This document shows, in pieces, positions 1-11,493 of a stretch of 64,000 bases of DNA. This DNA comes from Gerris lacustris (taxonomy: Eukaryota; Arthropoda; Insecta; Hemiptera; Gerridae). Numbering within the stretch: the first letter of the stretch is position 1; the number at the start of each line of letters is the position of its first letter. The stretch lies in NCBI GenBank assembly GCA_951217055.1, contig OX578284.1, positions 20,966,187 to 21,030,186 of the forward strand, read 5' to 3'. The translations under genes and the position numbers were made by a program. The notes under the pieces were generated by a model, which saw only the letters and a list, made by a program, of their open reading frames with translations, was not told where the DNA came from and ran no database searches.

Positions 1-2040
1 TGAATGGATGGAGTATATTGGGATTTTTTACAGATACGAACCCTTACATTCAAACTTGGTCAGCAAGTCCTTCAATATTTGTCCATTGTCTCAGGTCACA
101 TTTTATTAGTCTTTCTTGCTTATAACTTATTGTTGCTTATAAGAGAATTCTTAGTGAAACTATAAAATATTTTTAATAAAAGTTAAATATAGATTTTGAT
201 AAAGATTTAAGTAAGGATTTGCTAAGTTAGTTATTATTTATTATTAATTACTTATCGTTTATACTAGGTAATACCTACATATTTTTACGGGAAATCATAC
301 TTAATAATAGAGATTCGTATCAGTTATATATCACTAAAATGTTTTAAGATTTATATTTTTAAAACTAATGATTTCAAATTTTAATTTATAAAAATATTAT
401 TATATTTAAATTGTAAATTATTTAATTTTTAAAATTGAAATCTCAAGATTAGTCGATCTTATTTTTACATCCATTAAAGCTATTAATATGAAAATGTGAT
501 AACGATATAAATATAATTATTAAAAAATTGACTGCATAACTGTCAGTGGTAGAGTGGTTGTTCGTAAAAGCATCCTGCAACTTGAGTTTTATTAAATTCC
601 AAACTGGTATATCAGGCTCTGGTTTTAAGGTGTTTAGCACGAATCTTGGATGGAATTTGACATTCGAAGTAATATTGAAAGCTAACATTTCTTTTACACA
701 TTGACATCACTTTCTCCTTAAGTTGTATGTGAAGCTTGTATGACTGTAAGTTGAGGTAATGGAAACCATTTATTTGTCACTTTTTTGGGGGAAAAAGTAT
801 ATATGGTTTTTTTTTACATACATTTCGTTGCATTTTAAGGTAAATAAATAATCATAATTGTTGTATAAAAAGTAGGCTTTTGGACAGCTTCATCCGCCTC
901 GAGGTTTAATATAAAGTAAAAGTTGACCATGGAGGCTTTACCGTTTTATAGCCAAGTGTAGCCTCGTTTGTATTTACGTCAGCATCTTGTCGCTTCTAAT
1001 AATAACTCCAATGTGATGTCCGATGTCCGAGAGGCTGTAGTTGCTCTTTAAAAGAGGAGGGCTTATTTCTAAAACCAAAAGTCCTAACATCAACAATAAT
1101 ATGGCTGCAGAATGTGGGAGGTTTAGAATAATTTTTTATTTGCCGATCTACACAGCATTATGTTCTTACAGGACGGGGATCTTCTCTTAAACTCTTATTA
1201 ATAACGTCTCTTCTTCTGGGTTTCAACCATTGCCAGATTTATCGGGTGTTTTGCGTCTGGTTTTAAGACGCCGACAACGTTAGCTACTCGGCTTGATGTC
1301 CTTTTTGCTAGTTATCGTATCATTAGAAGTTTAAAATATCTAATCCCTCCAGTTAATGTCCTAATACTGTTATCAATAACGTACAAAAAATGTTCTAAGA
1401 CTACGTAATTAAACTTTCTGATAGTCATGTTTTCAATGTCCCCTACTACCATTTTTCTGAATCTTTATGCTCTTTTTCCTTTAAAAATTGATTTACCCTT
1501 TAATAGAACGTTGGTTCTTAGAAGAACATAGAAGTTTAAGTGAAGACGTAGAAGTGTCGAAGCCTAAACTATTTAATCATTTTCTTTCTTCAAAATCATT
1601 GATTTTTTAAGACAACCTTGTATGGTTAAAATTGATTTCTTAAATTTAACTTATTTTTAGGGTTGTTTTCAGTAGGCGATACCGTCGACACTTACAATTT
1701 CCTGCATTTGTTTGACTGTCTGCGTCCCTGGTTGTTAACGCTCCTGTATCTTCGAAACAAAAATTTTAAACTTTGTATTTATGCTATGTGTAATAATAAT
1801 AACCCAAACACAAGAAGAATACAGGAAAGTCTAAAAATCATTTCTCAAAATACGTGGGTTTGAAGATTAAGGGGTTAACTATTTATTACAGAAAGTGGCA
1901 TGTGGGGTGACTAACTGAAAGGGGAGGACGCCCTGAATACAAATATATATTTGGTTTCTTTTAGTATCAATTCATCACGAAAAAATCTTAAAAAGGCAAC
2001 TTCTTGTAACGGTTTGAGCTATTGACTTCATACAATAAAA
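1..2040. other. AT-rich stretch without recognisable gene
   Basis: I read this stretch in both directions and found no frame longer than about 80 codons, no tRNA-like boxes and no paired terminal repeats. The small open frames at 449-688 (minus) and 1663-1863 (plus) show no domain signature and have the base composition of the surrounding DNA. It may hold old repeats too decayed to recognise. Confidence 0.5.
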
Positions 2041-2044
2041 ATTT

Positions 2045-2421
2045 TAAATTTGATGCTATCTATAGCCTAATTTTGATTAACCGAATTTCTTAAAAATCGG
2101 ATAAGTACTTTTGAAGATATAGGTGTAAATAAATGTAGGCAAAATTGGAAGAGAAATAAAAGAATGGAGAAGGTTGAAACTTATTTGGGACAAACAGTGG
2201 GCATATTATGACCTAACATCCAAATTCCATTAAAATCGGACTAGTAGTTTTTAAGATATGTTGGTTTGCAAATATTGATCGACAGGCAGACATGAGACCA
2301 AACATTTTCCCTGATGTATTAAAAGGATTTCTGATTTGAAATTTTTAAATCAGAGACATAAACATTTTTGGTTCTTCAGAAGGATCACATAGTTTCTTTT
2401 ACCTTCGGTAAGCTCGCAAGC
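2045..2421 (-). repeat. Dispersed repeat family R1, copy 1
   Basis: This copy reads on the minus strand and ends at 2421 with ACCTTCGGTAAGCTCGCAAG, the hairpin end found in every good R1 copy. It shares with the copies at 7195-7603 and 13883-14296 the order: hairpin end, a second small hairpin, 'fold-like' text around the GACAGACA region, a segment around AATCGGACTAGTAGTTTTTA, then a segment around GATGAGTACTTTTGAAGA. No coding frame is kept. The superfamily is unknown; it is probably a non-autonomous element. Confidence 0.7.
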
Positions 2422-3836
2422 ATAAATATTTACGCTTGTCTTAAAGAATAGATGTATAGATACATAATTTATGAAAATAAGGTACCTTGGTTATCGAAAT
2501 TCCTTCCTCCCCCATCTTTATAACATATTTAATTAATAGAAAGTGAAAGAAAAAGAAATCTAGAACATTTGGAATCTCGGTTCCATAATCCTTAGGTGGG
2601 CGTGACTCTAGAAAATATTTAGAAAGAATTTGCTCAAAGGAAGAATGCGAAGAAGAAAATATTTAAATGTATTTATTAAATTATCTCGAATATTTATTAT
2701 GCAGTATGTAAATTAATACATTTACTTTGTACTTGTAAATGGTTTGTTTCATTTATATCTTAAAGTAAGCAAGCCCGAGTGTCAAAAATATACCCTGCAT
2801 GTTACTACAATTTATTGATGTAAGGATTATATTGGAGAGGCATCTAGCGAGATTTAAGTGAAACTGTAGCTTAGCCCTGTTACCACTAGAATGCGCTGCT
2901 GTCGCATTTAACATTTTACCTTGTTTAACAGCTACGTTTTTATTTTTTTAACAAACACAGTATTTATATAGATAAAATGTATTATATAAATAATAATAAA
3001 TAAGTAAAAATAATAAAAAAATTATTTTATTTTATATTATTAATCAGCAAACGAGGAATAAATCCTTTTAAGACCCAATCCCAATAATGAACTAACATTT
3101 AATTATCATTTTTGCGTCTAGGTAAGCTTTTTCTGAACCCGTACGATTCTGCGATCTAGACGACTAGGAAATAATTTTTTAAAGCCATTTTTAGAATTCA
3201 GGGGATCCATTAACGTGTGAATTAATTAAAATTTTGAGAGTTTAACGTCGCTTGGAAAATGTCTCCTTTTTTTAAACAGTCACCCTCGTGTCTCCCACAA
3301 ATAATCCTAAAGATTTAAAATCTAATATTTGGTCTGCCACAATACTTCTTGATGTTGAAATATGTTAAAAATTTCGATTTAAACTTAAAAACAGACCTAC
3401 AAAAAAAAAAAAAAAAAAATTAGGTATGTTAATTTCAATAAAAATTGAAACTTTTAGTCTTATTTAGACGCGACGCTATATTTTACTGATATTGAATAAC
3501 TTTTTAATTAGTGAATTTTTAGTTAAAGAAAGTAAATAAATAAGCAGTGTAATTATAATGTAGGAAGGAACTTAAGGTATAATTAAAGGAATGAAATCTT
3601 GGCTAAATTAAATGTTTTCAAGAACATTGCATAATACTGTCAGATCCATCTCTTAAATGTAACAAACTTCCTCTTTTATTTCTTACTTCACACTTTGTAA
3701 TTTTTGTGTGTATGAGCTTGAAAATTTACGCGTACTTATATTCGTTTATATATATATTTAATGTATTTTTTTTAAATCAAAAAATGTGTTAATATCGTTA
3801 ATTAAAATATGTTAGAATAAAATCAGCCATTTTTCT
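2422..3836. other. AT-rich stretch without recognisable gene
   Basis: Contains AT-only low-complexity sequence around 2940-3050 and a run of 19 A at 3401-3419. The run could be the tail of an old retroposed sequence, but no body or target duplication could be recognised next to it. Confidence 0.45.
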
Positions 3837-4380
3837 TTACTGTTCCACACCTTCTCCGAAGGTATATAGGAAAAGTATTGCTTTCTGGCTTTCTCCCAAA
3901 AAATCCAAAACCGAGATTTTTGTTTTTAAGAGTGTTTTTTTGCTGAATGTTTGTCTGTTTTTGTCACACATAACACCCATAGTTTTTAAGTTAGAGAGTT
4001 GGAACTTGGTACAAAAATGTATCCTTACGTGTAGTTGGGTCTCCCGGAAAATCATTAATTAGTAAGGTCATTAACCCATTTTGTTGTGTCAGTAAACATT
4101 TAAAAAATTCGTAAAACATTTAAAATTTTCAGCTTTTTCTGAAATTTGCACAGTTTATAACATAAATATTTTTACTGAATTTTGTATCGATATCTGCCGC
4201 CATTTTGAAAATATCGACTTTAAAACTTTAATGCTAAAAATTCCGGAACTATTTCCCCGATTGAGCTGAAATTTGCGCGCTAATTATATCTTTCTATAAG
4301 ATAAATAATTCCTCTATATTTCAATTTAATATCTTCCTCCATTTTGGACTTATTTTGGAGGTTTGTCAGTTTATGTTTAT
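3837..4380. repeat. Probable dispersed repeat (R6) with internal similarity
   Basis: This block has the texture of the other dispersed repeats here: paired phrases such as GAAATTTGCACAGTTTATAA and GAAATTTGCGCGCTAATTAT about 130 bp apart, each followed by a phrase like CCATTTTG. It opens with CTTCTCCGAAGG, loosely like the R1 end. Only one copy lies in this window, so the call rests on texture and internal repetition. Confidence 0.35.
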
Positions 4381-4492
4381 CAAATAGTTCCGTGGCGATA
4401 ATACAATAAAAATTAGAATAAAATTAGTGAATTACGGGTTTTGATCAAAATAATTTAGTTTTACCAACTACTTTCGTTAAATTTATTTAGAT

Positions 4493-5141
4493 CAGAGGTT
4501 CCCAACATTTTCCCGTCATCACCCCCTTTAAAAATATGATTAAACACCCCCTTGCATTTTTCCATTAATATACAGCATACAACAGTAGCAGAATACTAAT
4601 AATTGCTCTTAAAAATAAAAAAAATGTGGTAAGATCTTGAACCATAAATCAGAAAAATGGTTTATATAAGATTTAAGATAACAGATATAAACTTGATTCA
4701 AGATATTATATCGATATTGTAACTGAACAATAATAGTTCTATTTAAGTGGTCATTGTGTTTTAAAACTGGATCAGGGTTCATTTTCATCAGTTTTTATTA
4801 CCTCTTTTATTGCTGGTGAGCGATATTATTTTATCACTAGTGGTATGCGGATATCCGGCTTTTGCAAATGACAAGGTAATATTGTAAGAGGCTTCTAATC
4901 CACTAGCATTATTTACAGAAGTTGGAGGCTTAATAAATTATTTTATTTCCGCTTTAGAACATATGCAAATTTTTCTTTTAGATTCTTGAAATAATTAGTA
5001 TTTAAACCTTTTAAATTTATTTATTTATTTTCAATAGACCCCTGGGATACTCTAGACCTAGACTAAAGACCCCTTTATATTTCCATTGACCCCCAATGGG
5101 TCTATGGAAAGGGTCCACCCAGACCCCGTTGGGAACCCCTG
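4493..5141. mobile_element. hAT-type non-autonomous element (MITE), 649 bp
   Basis: The termini are inverted: CAGAGGTTCCCAAC at 4493 and GTTGGGAACCCCTG ending at 5141. The same 8 bases, ATTTAGAT, flank it at 4485-4492 and 5142-5149. A CAGRGGTTCCCAAC terminus and an 8-bp target duplication are defining traits of hAT elements. There is no transposase frame inside, so it must have moved with help from an autonomous relative. It landed within the left arm of an older inverted repeat. Confidence 0.9.
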
Positions 5142-5260
5142 ATTTAGATCAATTGGGTTATGAACTATAGTAGACTATACTAAACCTACAATCTAAACAT
5201 AATGGAGTTTAATAGGTGTCACACTTATTTTCACCTTTAGTCTATTTATAGTACATAACC

Positions 5261-5288
5261 CTGATGATGTAAATAAATTTTACGAAAC
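5261..5288 (+). ncRNA. Hammerhead ribozyme-like core
   Basis: CTGATGA at 5261-5267 is followed by T, a perfect 5-bp stem (GTAAA at 5269-5273 with TTTAC at 5279-5283, 5-base loop), then GAAA at 5284-5287. This matches the order of the conserved hammerhead core: CUGANGA, stem II, GAAA. A possible stem I is formed by GGTTATG at 5155 with CATAACC just before CTGATGA, but the base at the expected cleavage position appears to be G, which would prevent cleavage. It is therefore probably a relic. Confidence 0.4.
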
Positions 5289-5650
5289 TAGCTGCTTAAA
5301 CTATTTTGTTTTTATCTAAAACCGTACCGCACAAATTTGATTCTACTCTATAACTTCAACGGTTGCTAATTCAAATTTTGTAATACGTTAATCGAAGTAA
5401 TAGAATTCCTTCAATAAGCAGTGTATGCTATTCTGCATAACATAAGTGTATTGTAGGACCAATATTCAACCAAACAATCTTCAAGTTTTAGTATACTGGA
5501 ATTAATTTATATTTATTATATTTACTATTACTAAGCACATAAACAGTAAAGCTAACTAAACACTCTTCTAGAAAAAATAAACGTGAACAAAGTTAATAGC
5601 AGATAGAGTAAGACAAGAACAAACGCCTCTCCACATAAAAATAAAATACG

Positions 5651-6420
5651 TGTGGTGTCGCGGGACACCCGGTAGGGACGAAGTTCCTTACATTTTTCAT
5701 TAAATATAAATTATAAAATCACACTGCTAAGTACGTATACATGGCGGAGTTAAAAAAGAGTCAAAATTAAAAGTAACGAACTGTTTGTACCTGGCAGAGT
5801 TAAGGCAAAATTAAAAGAAAATCATTATTTGTATAATTAAAGCAAGCCACTTACTATAAATATATATTGAATATAAGAAAAAAGTTGATCATGATGAGTT
5901 TATAGTTAAAGAGTATGTTTGTTAAAGGAGTTTGGATTGAAATAGGACTGTTTTCTACCTACCCGGCCAATTAATTTAAAATATTATAAAATATATCTCT
6001 TCCCTACTCTACAGCTTCTGCTTGTATCAGGGTGAAATTTTACATGATTATATTTTATTTATTTACAAATCAAAGTGACATTTTTGACATATATAACAAA
6101 AATAATCAAAACAAGTCAAGAAACGGGTTTCCTTAACAACACTTTTTCCCGTCTTTTAAAGCTTACGTTTACGCGAGCGATGCGCGTGAATGCTTGGGCG
6201 GATAACATTTTCCGACGAACTCAGCCTGGGCATTGGTAAAATGAACATGAGTACCAAATTTCCTCTAACTCGATGATCTTTTACTCAAGTTATCGTCAGC
6301 TGTAGATTTCGTGACGGATTTTGCGTGACGGTGATTTTGTGACGGTTATTTTGGTCGTTTTATCGGATTCACTCCCGGGCTCCAGAACGTGCCATAAGGA
6401 ACTTCGTTCCAAAACATTTA
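5651..6420 (+). repeat. Dispersed repeat R5, left copy
   Basis: It starts with a small hairpin (GGTGTC, 4-base loop, GACACC) followed by CGGTAGGGACGAAGTTCCTT. The first ~280 bp match 63657-63960 over the same order of phrases, including TTCATTAAATATAAATTAT and TCACACTGCT. A related inverted phrase, AAGGAACTTCGTTCC, lies near 6397-6411 and may be the other terminus. Between 6156 and 6380 it contains a segment shared with an R1 copy (ACGTTTACGCGAGCG). No coding frame. Confidence 0.55.
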
Positions 6421-6430
6421 TTTCGCCTGC

Positions 6431-6454
6431 TTTCAGCCTCTCGGCCATCTTCAG
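6431..6454 (-). ncRNA. Hammerhead-like core on minus strand
   Basis: Read on the minus strand: CTGAAGA at 6454-6448, then T, GGCC, a short GAGA loop, GGCT, and GAAA at 6434-6431. The architecture is the same as at 61065-61091 and the sequence is closely related, so both are probably copies of one retroelement tail. No matching stem I or III was identified. Confidence 0.3.
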
Positions 6455-6519
6455 TGTCTACAATAATTATCAATAAGAAATTAATTAACTACTTTAACAA
6501 TTAAAATACACTGCCAATT

Positions 6520-7141
6520 AGTGTGGCACATAGCTTCCTCGCATCCTATCATGTACTTTATTGTTATATTAACATTAAAGTTTTATTACTTTATTGTTAA
6601 AACAATTAACATTTTTAGTGATCTTTAACGCTTTATAGGGGTGTCGCTGTAGGTTTTACTAAAAAATTGAATTTGAAAAAAATGTTCGTCTCATTGAATA
6701 GATAAGGTTTGATTTTTTTCCCGACCGAAAATTCCAATTTTAAATTTGTAGTTCACGTTTACGCGAGCGTTGCGCGTGGACGCTTGAACGGATAACGTTG
6801 TCCAACGAACTTGACCTGAGCATTGGTGAAATTAACATGTCTACCAAATTTCATCAAAATCGGGCAACATTTACTCAAGTTATCGTCGCACGTTTCACAA
6901 TTCGCGGACACACAGACCGACAGACAGACACGGAACCAAAAATGTTTCCTGATGTCTAAAACGGATTTCTGTCTTGGAATTTTTAAAATCGGAGGCATAA
7001 AACTTTTTTGTTCTCAAAAGTGAACACAATGCTTCCGTTACCTTCGGTAAGCTCGGAAGCAAAAATTAGACAATAATGGCTTGTAAATGCATAAAATCAA
7101 TGAAGTACGTGATAGGATGCGAAGAAGGTATGTGCCACACC
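6520..7141. mobile_element. Possible DNA element with ~43-bp terminal inverted repeats
   Basis: The left end, GTGTGGCACATAGCTTCCTC from 6520, and the right end, finishing GTATGTGCCACAC near 7141, are reverse complements over about 43 bp with few mismatches. The right arm also carries GATAGGATGCGAAG, matching CGCATCCTATC on the left. No clear target duplication was seen. The R1 copy at 6751-7060 lies inside. It has no transposase frame. Confidence 0.5.
6751..7060 (-). repeat. Dispersed repeat family R1, copy 2 (best terminal hairpin)
   Basis: The copy ends at 7060 with the best example of the R1 terminal hairpin. The outer stem is GCTTCCG at 7031-7037 with CGGAAGC at 7054-7060. The inner stem is TTACC with GGTAA around a TTC loop. 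The remainder carries the ACAGACAGACA-type segment and an ATTTTTAAAATCGGAG phrase. Both short open frames here (plus and minus) are by-products of the repeat. Confidence 0.75.
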
Positions 7142-7194
7142 ATTTGATTTGGTATTCTATTTTGCATGAATTGAAGTATAAATTGAACCAAAGT

Positions 7195-7603
7195 TAAAGA
7201 GTGCAGACGGTTGAAATTAATTTGGTGCTATCTACAGTCTACTTTCGACAAACCATCCAAATTTCATAAAAATCAGATGAGTACTTTTGAAGACATAGTG
7301 TAAATAAATATATGTTTGTGCGCATGTTTAGGGCAGAGACGGTTGAAACTTATATGGGACAAACAATGGGCTAATTGTGACCTACTATATATAGTATATT
7401 TATATATTTTTTTTTAAATCGGACGTGTAGTTTTTAAGACATGTTGGTTCGCAAAATTTAAGTGACTTACAGACATTGAACCAAAAATGTTCCTTGATGT
7501 ATGAAACGGAATTATGTTTTAAAATGTTTAATCGGAGACAAATTGTTTTCGTTCTTTAGAACGATCACATATAGCTTCTGTTACCTTCGATGAGCTCGGA
7601 AGC
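7195..7603 (-). repeat. Dispersed repeat family R1, copy 3
   Basis: It ends with ACCTTCGATGAGCTCGGAAG before 7603. It contains the full order of R1 segments in long form, including GGGACAAACAATGGGCTAAT and GAGTACTTTTGAAGAC. Together with copies at 2045, 8634 and 13883 it defines a consensus of about 400 bp. No target duplication was identified. Confidence 0.75.
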
Positions 7604-8633
7604 TAAAATAATAATAAAAAAAAACATATTAGTGCATTTACACACATCTAGCGTATAGTGCTGCGCCATGTGATAAAACTAGTAACTAACTAACAAATAT
7701 AGAAGAACAAGTAATAAAAAAATGTATAAATAGATTATTTATACTCACATCTAGCGTATATAGTATATACTGATGCATATAGTGTTCCCATATAATATAA
7801 CTAGTAACTAACTATCAAACATTGAATATAAAATTTTTAAATTATCTTGATTCATACTTATAAAGATACTCCTCCTTCAAATCAGAGAAAAATTGATGAC
7901 TGTGCAATTAAATTTATTTTTTTAATTAAAAGAAATTTAGAACTTGTATGTTGTTTCTTTGATACCTTATTTTTATGGCTTCACTTGTGGAATTTTCTGA
8001 CGCCAATCAATATTAACATAAACCTGACTTGTCTCTGCTTAGAAGTATTGATAGTGTCTTATGTTTAAAGTAAAAGGTATGAGAAAGAAGTTAATGCTCT
8101 TAATTATCTAAGCTAGAAGCCATTGAAAATATAAAAATAATTCCGGGAACCTCTTCCTGCATTACTTTTCTAAAAAAAATTTTTTTTTTCAAAATTCTTC
8201 ATGCTGATATGAAGTCTTTTGAATAGAAATGAAGATAAAATTAAAAAATACATTTTTCTTTTTTATTATAATCTTCTTATATTTTTTTTTAAATTATACT
8301 TAATTATATATAATGGTAATTGAAAACTACAAATCCCTTAGAATCAATTACACATTCTATAACTTTGCAATTTGTATATAATTGGTTTAATGAATAAAAT
8401 TTATTATGATTATAAGTTATAGGGAGGAGGTCACAACTTGGGTCTATGAACATAATCATGTAAGATAATACGATTAAGAAAGAGAATTATAATATCAGCA
8501 AGAGACAGTTTAAATAAATAAATTCTGCTTGAAGAAGTGCACATTTTAATAATACATATATTTAATCTTTCAGTATAAGGCATTAATTAAACGGTCTTAA
8601 AAATAAATGTAGATTTTATTAATTGTTAGTTTT

Positions 8634-8985
8634 ACTTCCGATTATACCGAAGGTAACTGAACCTATGTATGTGATCGTTCTAAAAAACGACTTTTTATGT
8701 CTCCGAATTTAAAAATTCCAAGATAGAAATTCTTTTCGGACATCGGGAATAATTTTTGGTTCCTTGTCTGTCAGTCGTTCAGTTTTCACGAATCATATCT
8801 TAAACTTGATGGTAGGTCATAATTAGCCCATTGTTGGTTCCATATAAGTTTCAAACTTCTGCGCTCTTTTTTTTCTCTTCAACATCCGCACAAAAGTATA
8901 TTCATTTACAACTAAATCTTCAAAAGTACTTTGCAAAAGTAGCCCGCAGATAGCCCTAGATTAATTTCAACCACCTATACATACA
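8634..8985 (+). repeat. Dispersed repeat family R1, copy 4
   Basis: Plus-orientation copy. It starts ACTTCCGATTATACCGAAGG and continues through GATCGTTCTAAAAAACGA, TAGCCCATTGTTGGTTCCAT and CAAAAGTACTTTGCAAAAGT to ATTAATTTCAACC near 8985. The start corresponds to the end of the minus-strand copies. No coding capacity. Confidence 0.75.
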
Positions 8986-9543
8986 TTATGGTGGTTTCAC
9001 ATTGGGCGACGTTTGTCGCTGTCGCGTGCGACGCAACCTTCCTGTGAATGAAAGCACTCATTGTGCGCCATACATTTCAGTCTTTGACAACACATAAAAA
9101 TTTGAGCTGGCCTTATTCGTGTAAAAAAAACAATCAATTTTTAACAGATTTTAGAACAAGGGGAAAAGGGTTTTAATTAAATTTTAAAACTAAATCCGTC
9201 ATTATTTAGACGGCTTATTTGGAAGTATAATACCTTTATTGAGTCTATTGCTGTAAGGAATGGTCTTGCAAGAATTTTTACTTAATTTTATTGAATAAAT
9301 TATGACCTCTCGTCATCGCATATAAACGACAATTTATGGAACGTGTGTCAATTTAAAATAATTTTTAACTATTACTTTAATTCTGCTTAAGACACAGTGG
9401 TCCCTCAGTATATGCTGATTTTGACTGCTATAATCACTAGGATATAATCACCTTTTTATTCATGTTCTCCAAAAATACACAGACTAAGAAAAGGATTTTC
9501 ATTTCATCCAGCTAGGTTTTCAAAATATTTCTTTTTTCCGTGG

Positions 9544-10042
9544 TAGGCTGTGAAATAGTAACTTTAGAGCCTAAAAAACATAGCTAAAATCCATTTTTTC
9601 ATTACGTGGACTTAAAAAATCTTTTCATTACTCCTAGCTGTAAAGAAAAAATCTTTTACGTCCTAGGCACTAAAAGATTTTTTCTTTACGGCGGGTAGTT
9701 GTCAAAACTTCCGTTAGTAGAGCTGCAGTCTTTGTAGAAATGCTTCTAGTACGACAAAAATCCGCTAGATGTCAATGCGTTTTGTTTATCTTTTCTTATA
9801 GTGTAACCTCATTTTAAGGTTTCTTTTTTTAAGTCTTAAGTATGTACTAATATTTGTTATTATTATATATTGATTAGTGATTAATATTTAATGTTTTTTC
9901 ATTGTCTGCTACCTCGGAAAAAATAGCATATGCTACGCGACTTTGAAGTGTTTTTTCTTTACCTTGGCAATATTTACTGTCTCGCTTCGCTCGACAGTAA
10001 ATGTAATTGCCGCAGTAAAGAAAAAACTCACTTCACAGCCTA
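9544..10042. mobile_element. Hairpin-rich MITE with TA flanks, 499 bp
   Basis: Termini are TAGGCTGTGAA at 9544 and TTCACAGCCTA ending 10042, giving an inverted repeat bounded by TA, as expected for Tc1/mariner-type insertion. Inside there is a perfect 19-bp hairpin (arms 9640-9658 and 9671-9689, 12-base loop). A second hairpin has a perfect 10-bp core (9972-9981 with 9993-10002) and longer imperfect flanks. No transposase. Confidence 0.65.
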
Positions 10043-11063
10043 GTAACATAATATACTATTTCTTACATTGATTTTTCTCTTAGGTTCTTTGTCAGTATTA
10101 TCTGGTTTGGGGATCAGCAAACAATATTAATTTAAACAAAAACGGTTAATATTGTTCTTTAAAAAACTTAGGATTGGACAAACTAAAGTTTACTCTTAAG
10201 TTAAAAGTTTAAGCAAAGGTTGTTTTAAAGTTTGTTTTGTGGAAATGGGAAACTTCTGTCTCTTTTCCTGTTTAAAAACTTTGAAAAGTGGACAGATGCT
10301 TTATATTCTTACTTGGAACAACTCTGACCTAAACCCTCGCCTAATTATTCTGTTTGTCTTTTAAACTGTTAGACTTATTCCAGTTTTGGATAGAATTAAA
10401 CGTTTCTTATTTCAACATATTGAGCGTTCTTGATCATTATTTTAGTCTGGATGTGTGATCGATCGAAAAATCCGCATATGCCAACTTTTTGTAATATAAA
10501 TACACTTGTGTACAGTTGTTTCATTTTCAGTCTGTCAGTGTAGCTCTATACTTGTAAGCTCAAAGCCGAAGGTTGTTCCACTTCTTGAAGTAGGGGCCCC
10601 ATTGTTGTTAGTAAGTCTAAATTTATTCCAACAATAACTTTTTAGTCCAATCATTTTAGTAGCCCACTATTTTGTTTGCTTCTGGTGGTTTGTCCATATA
10701 TTGACTATCCATGTGGATTTTTTTCTCGAGGTCTTCTTTCCTTTGCCCTTAAGCTTTATTACGTTTCGGGTACCTACCTTAAGATATTATCGTTGCATGT
10801 CCTTTGTCTATGACCAAAGCTCAACTGATTCTTTAGGCAGGTAATTCAGATCTAACAATTTTTCAGTGGCTAATGCTCTTATTTGTTTTAAGTTATACCC
10901 GCATTGAAGGCACTTTTCTTCCTTCCAATCAACACAAAATTAGGTTGTTACTGGGCAAGGGATTGGTCACTCAGTGTTGGTATTTGTGGTTTTTTATATA
11001 TATTTATATATTTTAATATTTTTGTTTGCTATTAATTGTTATTTCATTATATTTATTACTAAG
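10043..11063. other. No recognisable gene
   Basis: Somewhat less AT-rich than its surroundings around 10540-10960, but I find no long frame, RNA-like box pair or terminal repeat pair. A partial DNA-element-like terminus lies just to the left at about 8992-9070 without a visible partner. Confidence 0.4.
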
Positions 11064-11493
11064 CAAGAGCCAATAAAACCCCTAAATATAAACTAAAAGG
11101 TAAGCCCGCATTGTAGATGTGTTTTGCTTTTAACCACATGAACTAGCACGCGATTAAAAACAAAATAGCAGCAATCTTGATTTTTTTTTTTTTTTTTTTA
11201 TTACAAAAATAAAAAAGTTCATTTTGCTAATTGCGACTTTAAAATAAGATGCAAGGAGGGTTCTAATGTTATTTTTATTATATTACCATGCAAGAGCCAA
11301 TAAAACCCCTAAATATAAACTGAAAGGTAAACCCGCATTGTAGATGTGTTTTGTTTTTAACCGCATGCACTAGCACGCGATTAAAAACAAAACAGCAGCA
11401 AGCTTTGAATTTTTTTTTTTTTTATTAAAAAAAGAAAAAGTTTATAACTTGTTAATTGCGACTTCAAAAATAAGATGCAAGGAGGGTTCTAAT
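11064..11493 (+). repeat. Tandem direct duplication, period 227 bp
   Basis: Two copies begin with CAAGAGCCAATAAAACCCCT at 11064 and 11291 and both end with TGCAAGGAGGGTTCTAAT. They differ by scattered substitutions and T-run length. Each unit holds a hairpin in which TGTTTTGTTTTTAA pairs with TTAAAAACAAAACA around a GC-richer loop. Function unknown; it could be a remnant of a satellite or a dimeric MITE. Confidence 0.85.

Larger units (their letters stand above)
4433..5326. repeat. Inverted-repeat unit with hammerhead-like core, split by a hAT MITE
   Basis: The left arm is 4433-4492 plus 5150-5177, and the right arm is 5238-5326. With the hAT insertion and one target copy removed, the left arm reads as the reverse complement of the right arm over roughly 85-90 bases, for example GGGTTATGAACTATA against TATAGTACATAACCC. 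The right arm keeps a core of CTGATGA, a 5-bp stem and GAAA; the left arm equivalent has decayed. Known Penelope-like elements often end in such motifs, sometimes in inverted pairs. That assignment is inference. Confidence 0.6.

Noticed and set aside
6759..7023. Overlapping short frames on both strands
   Set aside because: Both lie in an R1 repeat copy; other R1 copies do not keep either frame.
7031..7060. Helitron 3' hairpin as explanation for the R1 end
   Set aside because: No CTRR end follows at the usual distance, no 5' TC end was found, and the hairpin itself forms the border.
8992..9070. DNA-transposon terminus beginning GGTTTCACATTGGGCGAC
   Set aside because: It looks like a terminal repeat, but no inverted partner or target duplication was found, so no element is called.
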